Counted from the first letter of the stretch, positions 1 through 8,896 are shown. The stretch: 64,000 nt of DNA from Anaerolineae bacterium (GCA_023384415.1 JAHDWJ010000007.1:113286-177285), one strand, 5' to 3'. The notes: a model not told the origin generated them from the sequence alone. A program made the numbers and translations.

Positions 1-2
1 AC

Positions 3-656
3 CAACCAACGGCGGAAGAGTTGGCTCAATTAACCCCCACCCCAACCCCTACTGCCGAACCGGCCAGCTCACCGACCCCGGCCCCGACCTCAACCCTCTC
101 TCCCATTCGTGGAGAAACGGCGGCGGATATTTTCCACAACGCTGGCTGCGGCACCTGTCATTTAGCTGGGGATATGGGGGAAAGTCGTAAGGTTGGTCCT
201 GATTTGAGCCTTATCGGCGCGGAAGCGGGGGAGCGGGTGCCGGGGCTGAATGCTGAAGCGTATATCCGCCAGGCGATTTTGCAGCCAAATGCCCATCTGG
301 TAGCCGATTGCCCCAATGGCCCCTGCCTGCCCAATATTATGCCGGATTATTATGGGGAGCGGCTCTCGCCCACCCAGATTGATACGCTGGTGCGCTTTTT
401 GTTGACCCTGGGGGTAGAGGAAGAGCCGGAGGCTGAACCGCCGGCCACTTTGGGCGAGAATGGAAATGGTAGTGGGGATAATGAAAATGAGGCTGAACAA
501 ATAACGTCGGGTGAGGACGCGGCCGCGACCAGCCTGTTACCGTTTGTCTTGGGGGGAGTAGTGCTGCTGGGCGCGGCCGCGTTCTGGTGGCGGCACCGTA
601 ATCAATCTATACCTGCTGAAGACCCAGATGGCAGCAACTCTCTTGAAGAAAACTAA
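3..656 (+). CDS. membrane-anchored c-type cytochrome, 5' end outside the window
   Basis: The reading frame is open from base 3 with no stop upstream, so the true start and signal peptide lie before the window. The visible part begins with a Thr-Pro-rich stalk, followed by one cytochrome c domain with the haem motif CGTCH at about bases 158-172. A C-terminal transmembrane segment (LLPFVLGGVVLLGAAAFWW, near bases 534-590) is followed by a short charged tail. This is the layout of a mono-haem cytochrome c held on the outer face of the membrane, as in respiratory or electron-transfer subunits. The partner enzyme would be encoded upstream and is not visible. The haem motif and anchor are seen; the redox role is inferred. 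Confidence 0.8.
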   Translation, partial: QPTAEELAQLTPTPTPTAEPASSPTPAPTSTLSPIRGETAADIFHNAGCGTCHLAGDMGESRKVGPDLSLIGAEAGERVPGLNAEAYIRQAILQPNAHLVADCPNGPCLPNIMPDYYGERLSPTQIDTLVRFLLTLGVEEEPEAEPPATLGENGNGSGDNENEAEQITSGEDAAATSLLPFVLGGVVLLGAAAFWWRHRNQSIPAEDPDGSNSLEEN

Positions 657-1024
657 CTGTTAGACGAATGGATAATAGCCATAAGCTCAACAAGTAAACT
701 ATCGTTCCCTCGTTCTTTTACGACCTGTATCCACCGCTCCCTTTCCGCCTGAAGATAACGTTCAATCGTGATTTCCAACGAGTGAAGCAGAGCATTATCC
801 ACTTGATTGAGGCGGTTCATAGTTAAGACACCCAGTTTACGAACTATAAGGAGTCTATCAATAGTCGCCAACTTATCCAGCCGAATGACCGAAGGAACTT
901 TTAGGCCAGTTGCGGGGAAATCGCCTTGAGTGGGGGTGAGAATTATCTCCGATTGACCTGGTAATTGGGGTACTACTGAGGAAATAAAAGCTAAAATTGC
1001 GTCAGCCTGGAGAGGTCTTTCGTT
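653..1024 (-). pseudogene. MazF/PemK-like toxin remnant lacking its N-terminus
   Basis: Read on the minus strand from 1024, the frame encodes a segment starting RPLQADAILAFISSV, then ILTPTQGDFPATGLKVPSV, IRLDKLATIDRLLIVRKLG and a VDNALLHSLEI ending. This order resembles the core and C-terminal half of MazF/PemK-family toxins (conserved DQ/DK, RKLG and VDxALxxSLxL blocks). A TAG stop at 1027-1025 interrupts the frame just upstream, no usable start codon precedes the conserved part, and the catalytic N-terminal strand is missing. The first possible start (TTG at 871) would give only 72 residues. It abuts the 3' end of the polyprenyl synthase gene. No antitoxin gene is visible. Confidence 0.55.
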
Positions 1025-1043
1025 CTATGGAACAAATGACTGT

Positions 1044-2051
1044 TTAAGCCATTCGATTAAGCAACTTCAAGGCCAGGTCGTATAACGTCTTGTAGCCCTC
1101 AGAGGTGGGCGCGGCCGCTTCCAGATGGTGCAGGGCATTGTGCGAGTACGCGGCCGCTTCCTTTTCTGCATATTCCCGCGCCCCTACCTCATTCAGACAG
1201 GTAATCACCTGGGGCACAAATCCATTTTGATTGGTTGGCTGTTGGTACAGCGTGCGTAACCCATCATGGCGGGCCAGCCCGTACAATACCGGCAGCGTCT
1301 TCTTGCGCGTCTCAATATCCGTCGCCGCCGACTTACCGATAACCGCTTCATCTCCCCAAATCCCCAGAATATCATCCTTGACCTGGAAAGCCAGCCCTAA
1401 ATTGAGACCAAACTGACCAAAATGTTGGATAGTCACCTCATCCTGACCGGCAACCAACGCCCCCAACTCGGCGCACAGCTCCACCAGGACCGACGTTTTC
1501 CGCTTGATCATCTGCATATATTCATCCAGGGTGACATCATCCCGCTGTTCAAAACTCATATCGGCATATTGCCCTTTGGTCAGCTCAATACAGGTTTCAT
1601 CCAGGCGGCGCAAAGCCCGCACGACCACATCAGGGGCAACGCCCCGCTCAAACAGGCGGCTCATGGCGATATGGGCATAGGCCAACATGGCATCGCCGCT
1701 GTTGATTGCCTGGGGGGCACCCCAAATTTTCCATACCGTTGGTTTGCCCCGCCGGGTGGGACTCTGGTCTTGAATGTCATCATGGATGAGGCTGAAACTG
1801 TGCAGGAGTTCGGCGGCCGCGGCCGCAGGTACCGCCTTTTGCCACTCCCCGCCAGCGGCCGCGCAGCTTAACAAACAGAGCAGCGGGCGAATCCGTTTCC
1901 CTGCTTGCCCCTTGCCAATGGGGGTATGGTCTGCCTCAACCCAGCCCATGTGGTATTGCAACATGGCAAAAAAAGTGTCATCTACGGACGGCTCACTGGC
2001 TAAAACAGCCTGCATTTCGGCCTCAACAGCTTCAATCATTGTCTCGATCAC
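1044..2051 (-). CDS. polyprenyl (geranylgeranyl/farnesyl-type) diphosphate synthase
   Basis: A 335-residue class 1 trans-prenyltransferase that condenses IPP with an allylic diphosphate. The first Asp-rich motif is DDIQD at residues 91-95, followed by the RRGKPTVW block. The GKRIRP IPP-binding motif is near residue 51. The second Asp-rich motif is KDDILGIWGD near 225, with Gly replacing the usual last Asp. Length and motif order fit short-chain synthases making C15-C20 products; product length cannot be read reliably. The type 2 IPP isomerase lies 216 bp upstream on the same strand, which suggests joint isoprenoid or carotenoid supply. The gene carries several GCGGCCGC sites. Confidence 0.88.
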   Translation of the reverse strand: MIETMIEAVEAEMQAVLASEPSVDDTFFAMLQYHMGWVEADHTPIGKGQAGKRIRPLLCLLSCAAAGGEWQKAVPAAAAAELLHSFSLIHDDIQDQSPTRRGKPTVWKIWGAPQAINSGDAMLAYAHIAMSRLFERGVAPDVVVRALRRLDETCIELTKGQYADMSFEQRDDVTLDEYMQMIKRKTSVLVELCAELGALVAGQDEVTIQHFGQFGLNLGLAFQVKDDILGIWGDEAVIGKSAATDIETRKKTLPVLYGLARHDGLRTLYQQPTNQNGFVPQVITCLNEVGAREYAEKEAAAYSHNALHHLEAAAPTSEGYKTLYDLALKLLNRMA

Positions 2052-2099
2052 AGCTTTTAACCTCGTTAGTTAGTTTCAGGTTTCAGGTGTAACTATACA

Positions 2100-2181
2100 A
2101 CCCCTCACCCTGGCCCTCTCCCCCAGGGGAGGGGATATGCTCCCCTCCCCAATCGTGGGAGAGGGGCCGGAGGTCAGGGGT
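2100..2181. repeat. GC-rich inverted repeat (CCCTGGCCCTCTCCC type)
   Basis: The 2052-2267 gap holds a long imperfect hairpin. CCCCTCACCCTGGCCCTCTC at about 2100-2120 faces GAGAGGGGCCGGAGGTCAGG near 2159-2179, with a second small inverted repeat (CTCCCCAGGGGAG-like) inside. Arms of this sequence type are common as dispersed extragenic palindromes in many bacteria. It sits between the isomerase and synthase genes and could act as an mRNA 3'-end structure. Confidence 0.6.
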
Positions 2182-2267
2182 GACTGATCACCTGTACAGT
2201 TTCTTTCAAGTTTTAATTGTGACACCCAACCGCAAACTCCTGCCAGTAACAAAATCGCGGTCGGCTG

Positions 2268-3341
2268 TCAGCGATCAAATTGATACAACGGAGTCTGACT
2301 CAAGGCGGTTAAATCTTGGGCCCCGGCGCAAAGCATGGCGATTTTTAGCTCAGTGGTGATAATGTCGGCCAGATCAACAACAGCTTCCACCCCATTGACG
2401 GCGGCACGCAAAAATTCACCCGCCAACCCACCCACAGTGGCCCCCAAGGCGATGCATTTGGCGATGTCTATACCGTTTTTAAGGCCGCCGCTGGCAAAGA
2501 TGGGAAGATGGGGCGCGGCCGCACGGCAAAACTGGATAGAGCTGGCTGTCGGAATGCCCCAATCCCGGAACGCGGCCGCGATACGGGCATGGCGGGCTGT
2601 TGGGGCGCGGTACATCTCCACCTGGCTCCACGACGTTCCCCCGGCCCCGGCCACATCAATGGCGGCCACCCCGGCCTCAGCCAACTGCCGGGCCGCCTGC
2701 GCTGAGAACCCCCAGCCAACCTCTTTGGCAATCACCGGCACCGGCAGCAATTTACACACCTGTTCAATCTTCGGCAGTAGGCCAGCAAAGTTGCTATCTC
2801 CTTCTGGCTGTACCGCCTCTTGCAGCACATTAAAATGGAGAATCAACGCATCCGCCTGGCACATATCTACCGCCCGCTGACACTCCGCCACCCCGTAGCC
2901 ATAATTGAACTGCACCGCCCCCAGATTCGCCAGCAGCAAAATATCCGGGGCCACGTCCCGCACCTTGTAAGTATACGCCAACGAGGCATCGGCCACGGCC
3001 GCCCGCTGCGACCCTAACCCCATAGCCATACCCACCTGTTGGGCTGCTTCGGCCAGGGTGCGGTTAATTTTTTGGGCTTCAGCCGTCCCCCCGGTCATAC
3101 TGGAGATGAGGAGAGGGGTATTGAGTAATTTACCTAAAACAACCGTTCGGGTATCAAGTGCGGCCAGGTCTAATTCGGGCAAGGCCTGGTGCATAAAATA
3201 ATATTTTTCTAACCCGGTTGTCAGCCGAAATGAGACATCTTCTTCCAGGTTAATGCGAATATGGTCGGCCTTGCGCCGTTCCAGAACCTCCGGGGTATCA
3301 TTGGTATCCCGGTGGGGGTTCTCTGTTGTAAGAGAAGCCAT
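2268..3341 (-). CDS. fni: type 2 isopentenyl-diphosphate delta-isomerase
   Basis: A 357-residue FMN- and NADPH-dependent enzyme that interconverts IPP and DMAPP. It starts with the family hallmark [14 protein letters not shown] near residue 23. It continues with the TIM-barrel blocks [15 protein letters not shown], the Asn-Leu-Gly strand, [18 protein letters not shown] and the glycine-rich phosphate-binding ASGGLKNG. All the usual blocks are present at normal length. It is unrelated to the type 1 (Nudix) isomerase. With the downstream polyprenyl synthase on the same strand it forms an isoprenoid pair. Confidence 0.95.
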   Translation of the reverse strand: MASLTTENPHRDTNDTPEVLERRKADHIRINLEEDVSFRLTTGLEKYYFMHQALPELDLAALDTRTVVLGKLLNTPLLISSMTGGTAEAQKINRTLAEAAQQVGMAMGLGSQRAAVADASLAYTYKVRDVAPDILLLANLGAVQFNYGYGVAECQRAVDMCQADALILHFNVLQEAVQPEGDSNFAGLLPKIEQVCKLLPVPVIAKEVGWGFSAQAARQLAEAGVAAIDVAGAGGTSWSQVEMYRAPTARHARIAAAFRDWGIPTASSIQFCRAAAPHLPIFASGGLKNGIDIAKCIALGATVGGLAGEFLRAAVNGVEAVVDLADIITTELKIAMLCAGAQDLTALSQTPLYQFDR

Positions 3342-3379
3342 AAGTGAACTCCCTTAAAATGCCAACGTGTGGGTTTTAG

Positions 3380-3414
3380 ACATCTGGCGTGGGCTGAACG
3401 TCAGATGTTTTTTT
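3380..3414 (+). terminator. Rho-independent terminator-like hairpin upstream of the UXS-like gene
   Basis: ACATCTGGCG (3380-3389) pairs with CGTCAGATGT (3399-3408) in a 10-bp stem with one G-T pair and a 9-base loop. A run of seven T follows on the plus strand. It lies in the divergent gap between fni (minus) and the UXS-like gene (plus). It could attenuate the plus-strand leader or block antisense transcription into fni. Confidence 0.6.
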
Positions 3415-3480
3415 GTGAAGGCGAGTATACTATGCTCCCTGGTGATTGACCAATGGCGGGAGCCGTGAGCGGCCGCAATG

Positions 3481-3510
3481 GTAAATCTACAATCGTAAAT
3501 CGTAAATCAA
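3481..3510. repeat. short intergenic repeat (GTAAATC type)
   Basis: An AT-rich repetition of AATCGTAAATCGTAAATC just before the UXS-like start. A close relative lies at 9746-9804 before another gene. Because this family is intergenic elsewhere, its presence argues that translation of the UXS-like gene starts after it, at 3522, and not at the ATG at 3453. Confidence 0.6.
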
Positions 3511-3521
3511 AAAGGTGTCAT

Positions 3522-4478
3522 GTGAAACAAGAGAATCTACGTGTTTTGATTACTGGCGGGGCGGGGTTCCTCGGCTCCCATTTATGTGATCGTTTTCTGG
3601 CCGAAGGGCATACCGTCGTGGCCATGGACAACTTCATCACCGGCAACCCGGACAATATCGCCCATCTCATCGGCCATGAGCGGTTTAGCTTTATCCGCCA
3701 CAATGTGTCTAACTATATTTATGTGGAGGGGCCGCTGGATGCGGTACTCCACTTTGCCTCACCCGCCTCACCCAACGATTATCTGGAACATCCTATCCCC
3801 ACCCTCAAAGTTGGCTCATTGGGCACCCTGAACACCCTGGGGCTGGCTAAAGCCAAGGGGGCGCGGTATCTGTTGGCCTCTACCTCTGAGGTGTACGGCG
3901 ACCCGGATGTGAACCCACAGCCGGAGACCTATTGGGGCAATGTCAACCCAATTGGTCCCCGCGGTGTTTATGATGAAGCGAAACGTTTTGCAGAGGCGAT
4001 GACCATGGCCTATCACCGGTATCATGGGGTAGAGACGCGCATTGTCCGCATTTTTAATACCTACGGCCCCCGAATGCGGCTCAATGATGGGCGGGTCGTG
4101 CCTAATTTTATCGCCCAGGCCCTGCGGGGTGAGCCGCTGACGGTGTACATGGGGGGAAAGCAAACCCGCTCGTTCCAATATATGAGTGATTTGATCGAAG
4201 GGATTTACCGGCTGCTTTACTCGGATGAAGTGCTGCCGGTCAATATTGGCAACCCCCGCGAGATGACTATTTTGGAGTTTGCCGAGGCGGTGGTGGAGAT
4301 GACTAACAGCGGCTCGGAGATTCATTTTGTAACGCCGACGGATGAGCGGATTAAGGATGATCCGAAGCAGCGGCGGCCTGATATTACCAAAGCGCGGGCG
4401 GTTTTGGGCTGGGAACCAAAGGTGAATCTGGCCGAAGGGCTGGCCCAGACGATTGACTATTTTCGCGGCCGCGTGTAA
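3522..4478 (+). CDS. UDP-glucuronate decarboxylase-like NAD-dependent epimerase
   Basis: A 318-residue extended SDR. The Rossmann motif GGAGFLG is at residues 12-18. The HFASPASP block, [19 protein letters not shown], the long block [19 protein letters not shown] with the catalytic YxxxK (YDEAK), and [10 protein letters not shown] all match the UXS subgroup, which makes UDP-xylose from UDP-glucuronate. I chose the GTG at 3522: it has AAAGGTG four bases upstream, and the longer ATG start at 3453 would translate an intergenic repeat. It heads a polysaccharide block with an O-antigen ligase-like protein, GtrA and a glycosyltransferase, so a nucleotide-sugar supply role fits. Substrate is inferred from the motif set. 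Confidence 0.88.
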   Translation: MKQENLRVLITGGAGFLGSHLCDRFLAEGHTVVAMDNFITGNPDNIAHLIGHERFSFIRHNVSNYIYVEGPLDAVLHFASPASPNDYLEHPIPTLKVGSLGTLNTLGLAKAKGARYLLASTSEVYGDPDVNPQPETYWGNVNPIGPRGVYDEAKRFAEAMTMAYHRYHGVETRIVRIFNTYGPRMRLNDGRVVPNFIAQALRGEPLTVYMGGKQTRSFQYMSDLIEGIYRLLYSDEVLPVNIGNPREMTILEFAEAVVEMTNSGSEIHFVTPTDERIKDDPKQRRPDITKARAVLGWEPKVNLAEGLAQTIDYFRGRV

Positions 4479-4479
4479 A

Positions 4480-4543
4480 GCGAGTTTGCGGGTAGGCGAG
4501 TTTGCGGGTAGGCGAGTTTGCGGGTAGGCGAGTTTGCGGGTAG
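4480..4543. repeat. tandem array, four copies of a 16-bp unit
   Basis: The unit GCGAGTTTGCGGGTAG is repeated exactly four times directly after the stop codon of the UXS-like gene. A reverse-complement version of the same sequence type (CGCAAACTCGCAAAC) occurs inside the next coding region near 5062-5085. Repeats like this can vary in copy number between strains. Confidence 0.95.
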
Positions 4544-4576
4544 TGTAGCCAACCTGAAACCTGAAACTTATTTCCT

Positions 4577-6067
4577 ATGAGCCTGAAATGGAACAATGGT
4601 TGGCTGACTGAGTTATGGCCGGGGGGATGGCTCTGGTTGTTAGCGGCCGCGCTCGGACTATTGATCACCGTGCTGCCTGTGCCGGTCGCGGCCGCGCTCC
4701 TCATCATCCCCCCTCTCCTCTTTCTCATCTACCAATACCCGCTGGTGGGGTTAGGGCTGGCCCTATTAGCGGGGCCGTTTGGGGCTGTGGAGCGGCTTAC
4801 CTACGGCCCCCTGCTGCTGGACAGTGGGCAAGGGCTGCTGTTGTTGACCCTGGGGATGTGGCTGCTCAAAGGGCTGGGACGCGGCCGCGTTGTCATTCCC
4901 TACACCTCCCTTAACCTGCCGTTGCTCATCTTCATAGGTATCGCGGCCCTGGCCTCACTCAACGCCCTCTCAGCCGCCTACACCTGGCGCGAGCTGCTCA
5001 AATGGATGGAGGTACTCCTCATCACCTGGCTCATCGTCACCGAATTTCCTCCTTCACCCAATCGCAAACTCGCAAACCCGCAAACCAGTCTCCTCATTCT
5101 CATCATTCTCATCCTCCTCCCCGCCTTGCTCCAGGCCGCTATCGGCATCTGGCAGTTTGGCCTGCGCGGGGATGGCCCTGTTCACTTCCTCATTTTGGGA
5201 CGCTTTTACCGAGCCTTTGGTACCTTCCAACAGCCCAACCCGTTTGGGGGGTATATGGCCCTTAATGCCGCCCTGGCGTTGGGGGTGCTGCTTGGGTGGG
5301 GGATTCATTGGGCGAGTGGGACGAAACTCGAAACTCAAACCTCAAAACTCGAAACTATTTTATGGCTGGTTTTTGTGGCTGCGGCCGCGGCCGCTACGGG
5401 GCTGGCTCTGGTAATGAGTTGGAGCCGGGGGGCATGGCTGGGATTTGCGGCCGCGCTGGGGGCGTTGATCTTCTTTCTGCCCCGGCGGCGGTGGCAGGGA
5501 GTAATGTTGGTGGGTGCGGCCGCGTTTGGGTTGTGGCTCGCTTTGCAGCTTAACCTACTGCCAGATGCCATCGCCGGGCGGCTCACCGGCTGGCAGGCCG
5601 ATTTTCAACTGGGCGACGTGCGTGGGGTAGACATCAACGACAACAATTACGCCGTCTTAGAGCGGTTAGCCCATTGGCAGGCCGCCCTGGATATGGCCCG
5701 TGACCATCTCTGGTGGGGGGTAGGGTTTGGCAATTACGAGCCGGCTTATCCCGATTACCAACTGATCAATTGGCCTTATCCCCTCGGCCATGCCCACAAC
5801 TATTATCTCAATTTGTTAGCTGAAATTGGGGTGATAGGCTTAATAGCCTACCTTTTCCTATGGGGCAATATTTTCTGGCAAACGATTATGTTGTTAAAAT
5901 TAGCCGACTGGCGTTGGCGGGGAGTGGCTTTAGGGCTGTTAGCTTGTTGGACAACCTTATCAGTTCACCATTTCCTTGATAAACTATACGTCAACAATAT
6001 CTACATTCATCTAGGCGCGTTGTCAGGTTTGCTCATCCTGCTTAAGAGACAGAGGTCAACTTTATGA
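4577..6067 (+). CDS. O-antigen ligase / Wzy-like polymerase family membrane protein
   Basis: A 496-residue polytopic membrane protein of about a dozen hydrophobic segments. The large loop ends in PLGHAHNYYLNLLAEIGVIG, the typical H-x-H-N-x-x-L-x-x-L-x-E-x-G signature of the O-antigen ligase family (PF04932). These enzymes join or polymerise lipid-linked glycans at the outer face of the membrane. Two soluble loops contain peptide stretches (NRKLANPQTS and GTKLETQTSKLET) encoded by the same simple repeats found between genes here, at about 5056-5091 and 5320-5359. The stop overlaps the next start as ATGA. Ligase and polymerase cannot be separated by sequence. Confidence 0.82.
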   Translation: MSLKWNNGWLTELWPGGWLWLLAAALGLLITVLPVPVAAALLIIPPLLFLIYQYPLVGLGLALLAGPFGAVERLTYGPLLLDSGQGLLLLTLGMWLLKGLGRGRVVIPYTSLNLPLLIFIGIAALASLNALSAAYTWRELLKWMEVLLITWLIVTEFPPSPNRKLANPQTSLLILIILILLPALLQAAIGIWQFGLRGDGPVHFLILGRFYRAFGTFQQPNPFGGYMALNAALALGVLLGWGIHWASGTKLETQTSKLETILWLVFVAAAAAATGLALVMSWSRGAWLGFAAALGALIFFLPRRRWQGVMLVGAAAFGLWLALQLNLLPDAIAGRLTGWQADFQLGDVRGVDINDNNYAVLERLAHWQAALDMARDHLWWGVGFGNYEPAYPDYQLINWPYPLGHAHNYYLNLLAEIGVIGLIAYLFLWGNIFWQTIMLLKLADWRWRGVALGLLACWTTLSVHHFLDKLYVNNIYIHLGALSGLLILLKRQRSTL

Positions 6068-6540
6068 TTACATTTTTTGCCACACAGGCAGAACTTCGGC
6101 TGGGGGTCAAATCAAAAGAAGCGGAGCGGTTTCTTAAATTTGCCGTTGTTGGCACTATTGGCTTTATCGTGGATTTTGGGCTGCTTTTCCTACTCAAAGA
6201 GTGGGTAGGTATCAAAGTGACCGTTTTTGCCAATACCATCTCCTTTTGCGCGGCCGTCGTCAGCAATTTCATCCTTAACCGGTATTGGACTTATCCTGAT
6301 TCCCGTTCCAAAAGAATCCGTTTTCAACTGCCCCAATTTACGTTGGTTAGCGTGATTGGCCTGGCCCTTAATAACACCATTGTTCATCTGTTAGAGATCC
6401 CTTTTGATACCTTATTAAATGATTCCTTCCTGCATCTTACCAATCGCGGTTATATCCCGGCTAAAATTGTGGCTACGGTGGTTGTTTTATTCTGGAACTT
6501 CTTCATCAATCGGTATTGGACATATAATGACGTAGGTTGA
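6064..6540 (+). CDS. GtrA family membrane protein
   Basis: 158 residues with four hydrophobic helices. It has the family features FLKFAVVGTIGFIVDFGLLF near the start and the twice-repeated NRYWTY motif (SNFILNRYWTYPD and FFINRYWTYND). GtrA-like proteins are thought to move or orient polyprenyl-linked sugars in the membrane during cell-surface glycan assembly. Translationally coupled to the upstream O-antigen ligase-like gene by a 4-base overlap. Confidence 0.9.
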   Translation: MITFFATQAELRLGVKSKEAERFLKFAVVGTIGFIVDFGLLFLLKEWVGIKVTVFANTISFCAAVVSNFILNRYWTYPDSRSKRIRFQLPQFTLVSVIGLALNNTIVHLLEIPFDTLLNDSFLHLTNRGYIPAKIVATVVVLFWNFFINRYWTYNDVG

Positions 6541-6547
6541 AAGGATA

Positions 6548-6612
6548 AAATTCGCGCAAAGGCGCAGAGACGCGGAGTTACCAAAGAAAATTCGTGCCAA
6601 TTCGTGTAAACC
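6548..6612. repeat. partial copy of dispersed repeat family D
   Basis: Contains GGCGCAGAGACGCGGAGTTACC followed by AAAGAAAATTCGTG, the middle part of the long repeat seen in fuller form at 34150-34392, 42641-42979 and 47550-47771. It lies in the gap after the GtrA gene. Confidence 0.7.
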
Positions 6613-6679
6613 TATCCTGAGCCTGGCGGAAGGATTCGCGGCCGCTCGCCACCTTTGGTTATCCGTCTTCCCGCATATA

Positions 6680-7864
6680 ATGATGACCAAACGGCCGGCC
6701 GCCCAACCCCGCATTGGCATAGATGTCACCTCAGCCTTAACTCAGGGGGGGGGGATTGGCCGGTATACCCGCGAACTGGTTCACGCCCTGGTCCAGGTAG
6801 ATAAGCAGCATCAATATCACCTCTTTTCGGCCAAGCCCCCACCCACCCTACCTGTCCCCAACCCGCTGCCCCAGGGGGAGACCATCACCCATCATACTTC
6901 ACGCCTCACGGATCGGTGGCTTTACCGCCTCTGGTATCGGCTGCAAATCCCCCTGCCGGTGCAATGGTTTACTGGCCCATTGGATCTGTTTCACTCGCCT
7001 GATTTTGTGCTGCCGCCAGTTAGCGGCCGCATCCCCACCCTGCTAACCGTTCACGACCTTTCCTTCCGCCATTACCCGGAACATTTCACCCCAGCCCTGG
7101 TCAACTACCTCAACCGGGTCGTACCCCGCTCTGTGGCCCGCGCCAGCCACATCCTGGCCGACTCCCAGGCCACGCAGAACGATCTCATCAACCTGTGGGG
7201 TGTCCCCGAAACGAAGATAACGGTGCTGTACAGTGGGGTCAATCCGGTATTCAGGCCGATAGAAAAGGAAGGGGAGCTAAAGCAAGTACGGCAAAAATAT
7301 CAAATGAGCGAGTGGCCGTATCTTCTCTCCGTCAGCACCATCCAGCCGCGCAAAAATTACCAGATGCTCATTCGGGCCTTTAAGCCGATCAGCCAATCAT
7401 GGCCGCATCACCTGGTAATCGCTGGGGGGAAAGGGTGGCTGTATGAGGAGACGTTGGCTGAGGTAGAGCGGCAAGGGTTACAAGGGCGGGTTCATTTCCT
7501 CGGCTTTGTGGCTGATGAGGATTTACCAGCTTTGTATACCCAGGCGACCCTGGTGCTGTTTCCCAGCTTTTATGAGGGGTTTGGGTTGCCTTTATTAGAA
7601 GCGATGGCTTGTGGGGTGCCGGTTGTCTCGTCTGATGCCTCTTGTTTGCCAGAAGTGGTGGGGGGGGCCGGCCGCCTGCTAAACCCCCATGATGAAGCTG
7701 CCTGGACCGATACGGTGCATAAATTGCTGCTTGATGGGCGGGAACGCGGCCGCCTGGTCGCCGCCGGCTTTCGTCAGGCCCACCAGTTCACCTGGAAAAA
7801 AGCCGCACGTCAACTCATAGGCATTTATCAAAGTTTGTTAGCTCCAGAGGTACTTGAAAGTTGA
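6680..7864 (+). CDS. GT4 family glycosyltransferase
   Basis: 394 residues with a GT-B fold. The N-terminal IGIDVTSALTQGGGIGRYTREL contains the nucleotide-binding glycine stretch. A central HDLSFRHYPEHF block, the LLSVSTIQPRKNYQMLIRAF strand-helix and the E-x7-E donor site EGFGLPLLE at about residues 297-305 follow, then CGVPVVSSDASCLPEV. This is the mannosyltransferase-like branch of family GT4. Donor sugar and acceptor are unknown. It extends the polysaccharide block, although repeats separate it from gtrA. ATG codons at 6680 and 6683 are both possible. Confidence 0.9.
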   Translation: MMTKRPAAQPRIGIDVTSALTQGGGIGRYTRELVHALVQVDKQHQYHLFSAKPPPTLPVPNPLPQGETITHHTSRLTDRWLYRLWYRLQIPLPVQWFTGPLDLFHSPDFVLPPVSGRIPTLLTVHDLSFRHYPEHFTPALVNYLNRVVPRSVARASHILADSQATQNDLINLWGVPETKITVLYSGVNPVFRPIEKEGELKQVRQKYQMSEWPYLLSVSTIQPRKNYQMLIRAFKPISQSWPHHLVIAGGKGWLYEETLAEVERQGLQGRVHFLGFVADEDLPALYTQATLVLFPSFYEGFGLPLLEAMACGVPVVSSDASCLPEVVGGAGRLLNPHDEAAWTDTVHKLLLDGRERGRLVAAGFRQAHQFTWKKAARQLIGIYQSLLAPEVLES

Positions 7865-7924
7865 TTTGGGGATCATTTTAAGTTGGGTATAGTTGTAGGG
7901 AGTCGTCAGAACTCGGAGAAACTT

Positions 7925-7962
7925 GAGGAACTCACTCACTCCTTACTCCTCACTCCTTAGCA
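7925..7962. repeat. simple intergenic repeat (CACTCCTTACTCC type)
   Basis: A run of ACTCACTCCTTACTCCTCAC-like units. Related runs (or their complement GGACTGAGGACTGAG) are at 24594-24670, 37044-37078, 44394-44440 and 51505-51533, always between genes. Confidence 0.7.
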
Positions 7963-7984
7963 CTATTTCATAGGGGCCAACGCT

Positions 7985-8845
7985 ATGTCCAAAGTTATTA
8001 TCTCAGCTGCCCTCACAGGAGCCATCACCACCCGGCAGCAATCCCCGGCCATCCCTTACACCGCCGAAGAGATCGCCGAAGAAGGCCGCCGGGCCGTGGA
8101 AGCCGGGGCCTCTATCTTACACATCCATGCCCGCCAGGATAATGGCTTTCCCGCTTATGATGTAGAGAGTTACCGGCGTATTGGCGAAGCAGTACGCGGC
8201 CGCTGCCCTGATGTCATCATTAACTACTCTACCGGGGCTGTGGGCATCTCCCGTGAGGAGCGGATTGCCCATATTCCGGCCCTAAAACCAGATATGGCTG
8301 CCCTGAATATGGGTTCGATGAATTACGCCATTTATTCAGAGAAGAAGAAAAAGTTTTACCATGATTTTGTCTTCCAAAACCCGTTTGGGGATATTCAGTT
8401 TTATCTGGAGAAGATGAATGAGGCCGGGGTGCGGCCAGAAATGGAATGTTTTGATCGGGGGCATATTCACAATGCGCGGCCGCTGATAGACATGGGTATC
8501 CTCAACCCGCCCTACCAGTTTAGCCTCATCATGGGGGTGTTGGGGGGGGTGCCGGGGACGACTAAAGAGCTGGTGCAGCAGGTAGATGCTCTGCCGCCTG
8601 GGGCACATTGGCAGGTGATCGGCATTAGTTTAGAACAGTGGAAGTTGGTCGCGGCCGCGATCACCTTGGGAGGTAACATTCGCGTCGGCCTGGAAGATAA
8701 TCTCTACCTCTCCCCCGGCCAACTGGCCCAATCCAACGGCGAACTGGTTGCCAAAGCGGTCAACCTCATCCACCTCATCGGTGCGGAAGTTGCCACCATC
8801 CGCGAAGCCCGGGAGATTCTCCAACTCCCCCTCCGCACAGCCTGA
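7985..8845 (+). CDS. BKACE family (beta-keto acid cleavage, DUF849) enzyme
   Basis: A 286-residue TIM-barrel enzyme of the family founded by 3-keto-5-aminohexanoate cleavage enzyme (Kce). These enzymes split a beta-keto acid using acetyl-CoA to give acetoacetate and a CoA ester. The zinc-binding motif HIHAR is at residues 46-50. The blocks INYSTGAVG, NMGSMNYA, ECFDRGH and the C-terminal RVGLEDN with the conserved acidic ligand are present. Substrate cannot be told from sequence. The nearby acyl-CoA carboxylase would fit a CoA-ester context but is about 1.4 kb away behind other genes. Confidence 0.9.
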   Translation: MSKVIISAALTGAITTRQQSPAIPYTAEEIAEEGRRAVEAGASILHIHARQDNGFPAYDVESYRRIGEAVRGRCPDVIINYSTGAVGISREERIAHIPALKPDMAALNMGSMNYAIYSEKKKKFYHDFVFQNPFGDIQFYLEKMNEAGVRPEMECFDRGHIHNARPLIDMGILNPPYQFSLIMGVLGGVPGTTKELVQQVDALPPGAHWQVIGISLEQWKLVAAAITLGGNIRVGLEDNLYLSPGQLAQSNGELVAKAVNLIHLIGAEVATIREAREILQLPLRTA

Positions 8846-8868
8846 CCACCAAACTGACCCTCTTTTTA

Positions 8869-8877
8869 TGGTACAAT
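8869..8877 (+). promoter_or_regulatory. possible extended -10 promoter
   Basis: TGGTACAAT gives an extended -10 (TGn then TACAAT) 20 bases before the ATG at 8897. No good -35 box is visible at standard distance. GGAGA at 8884-8888 serves as ribosome binding site for the next gene. Confidence 0.35.
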
Positions 8878-8896
8878 ACTTCTGGAGAATCGGCTT

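Noticed and set aside
3453-3521. Longer start of the UXS-like protein
   Set aside because: The extra residues come from a GTAAATC-type intergenic repeat; GTG at 3522 has a better site and matches family length.
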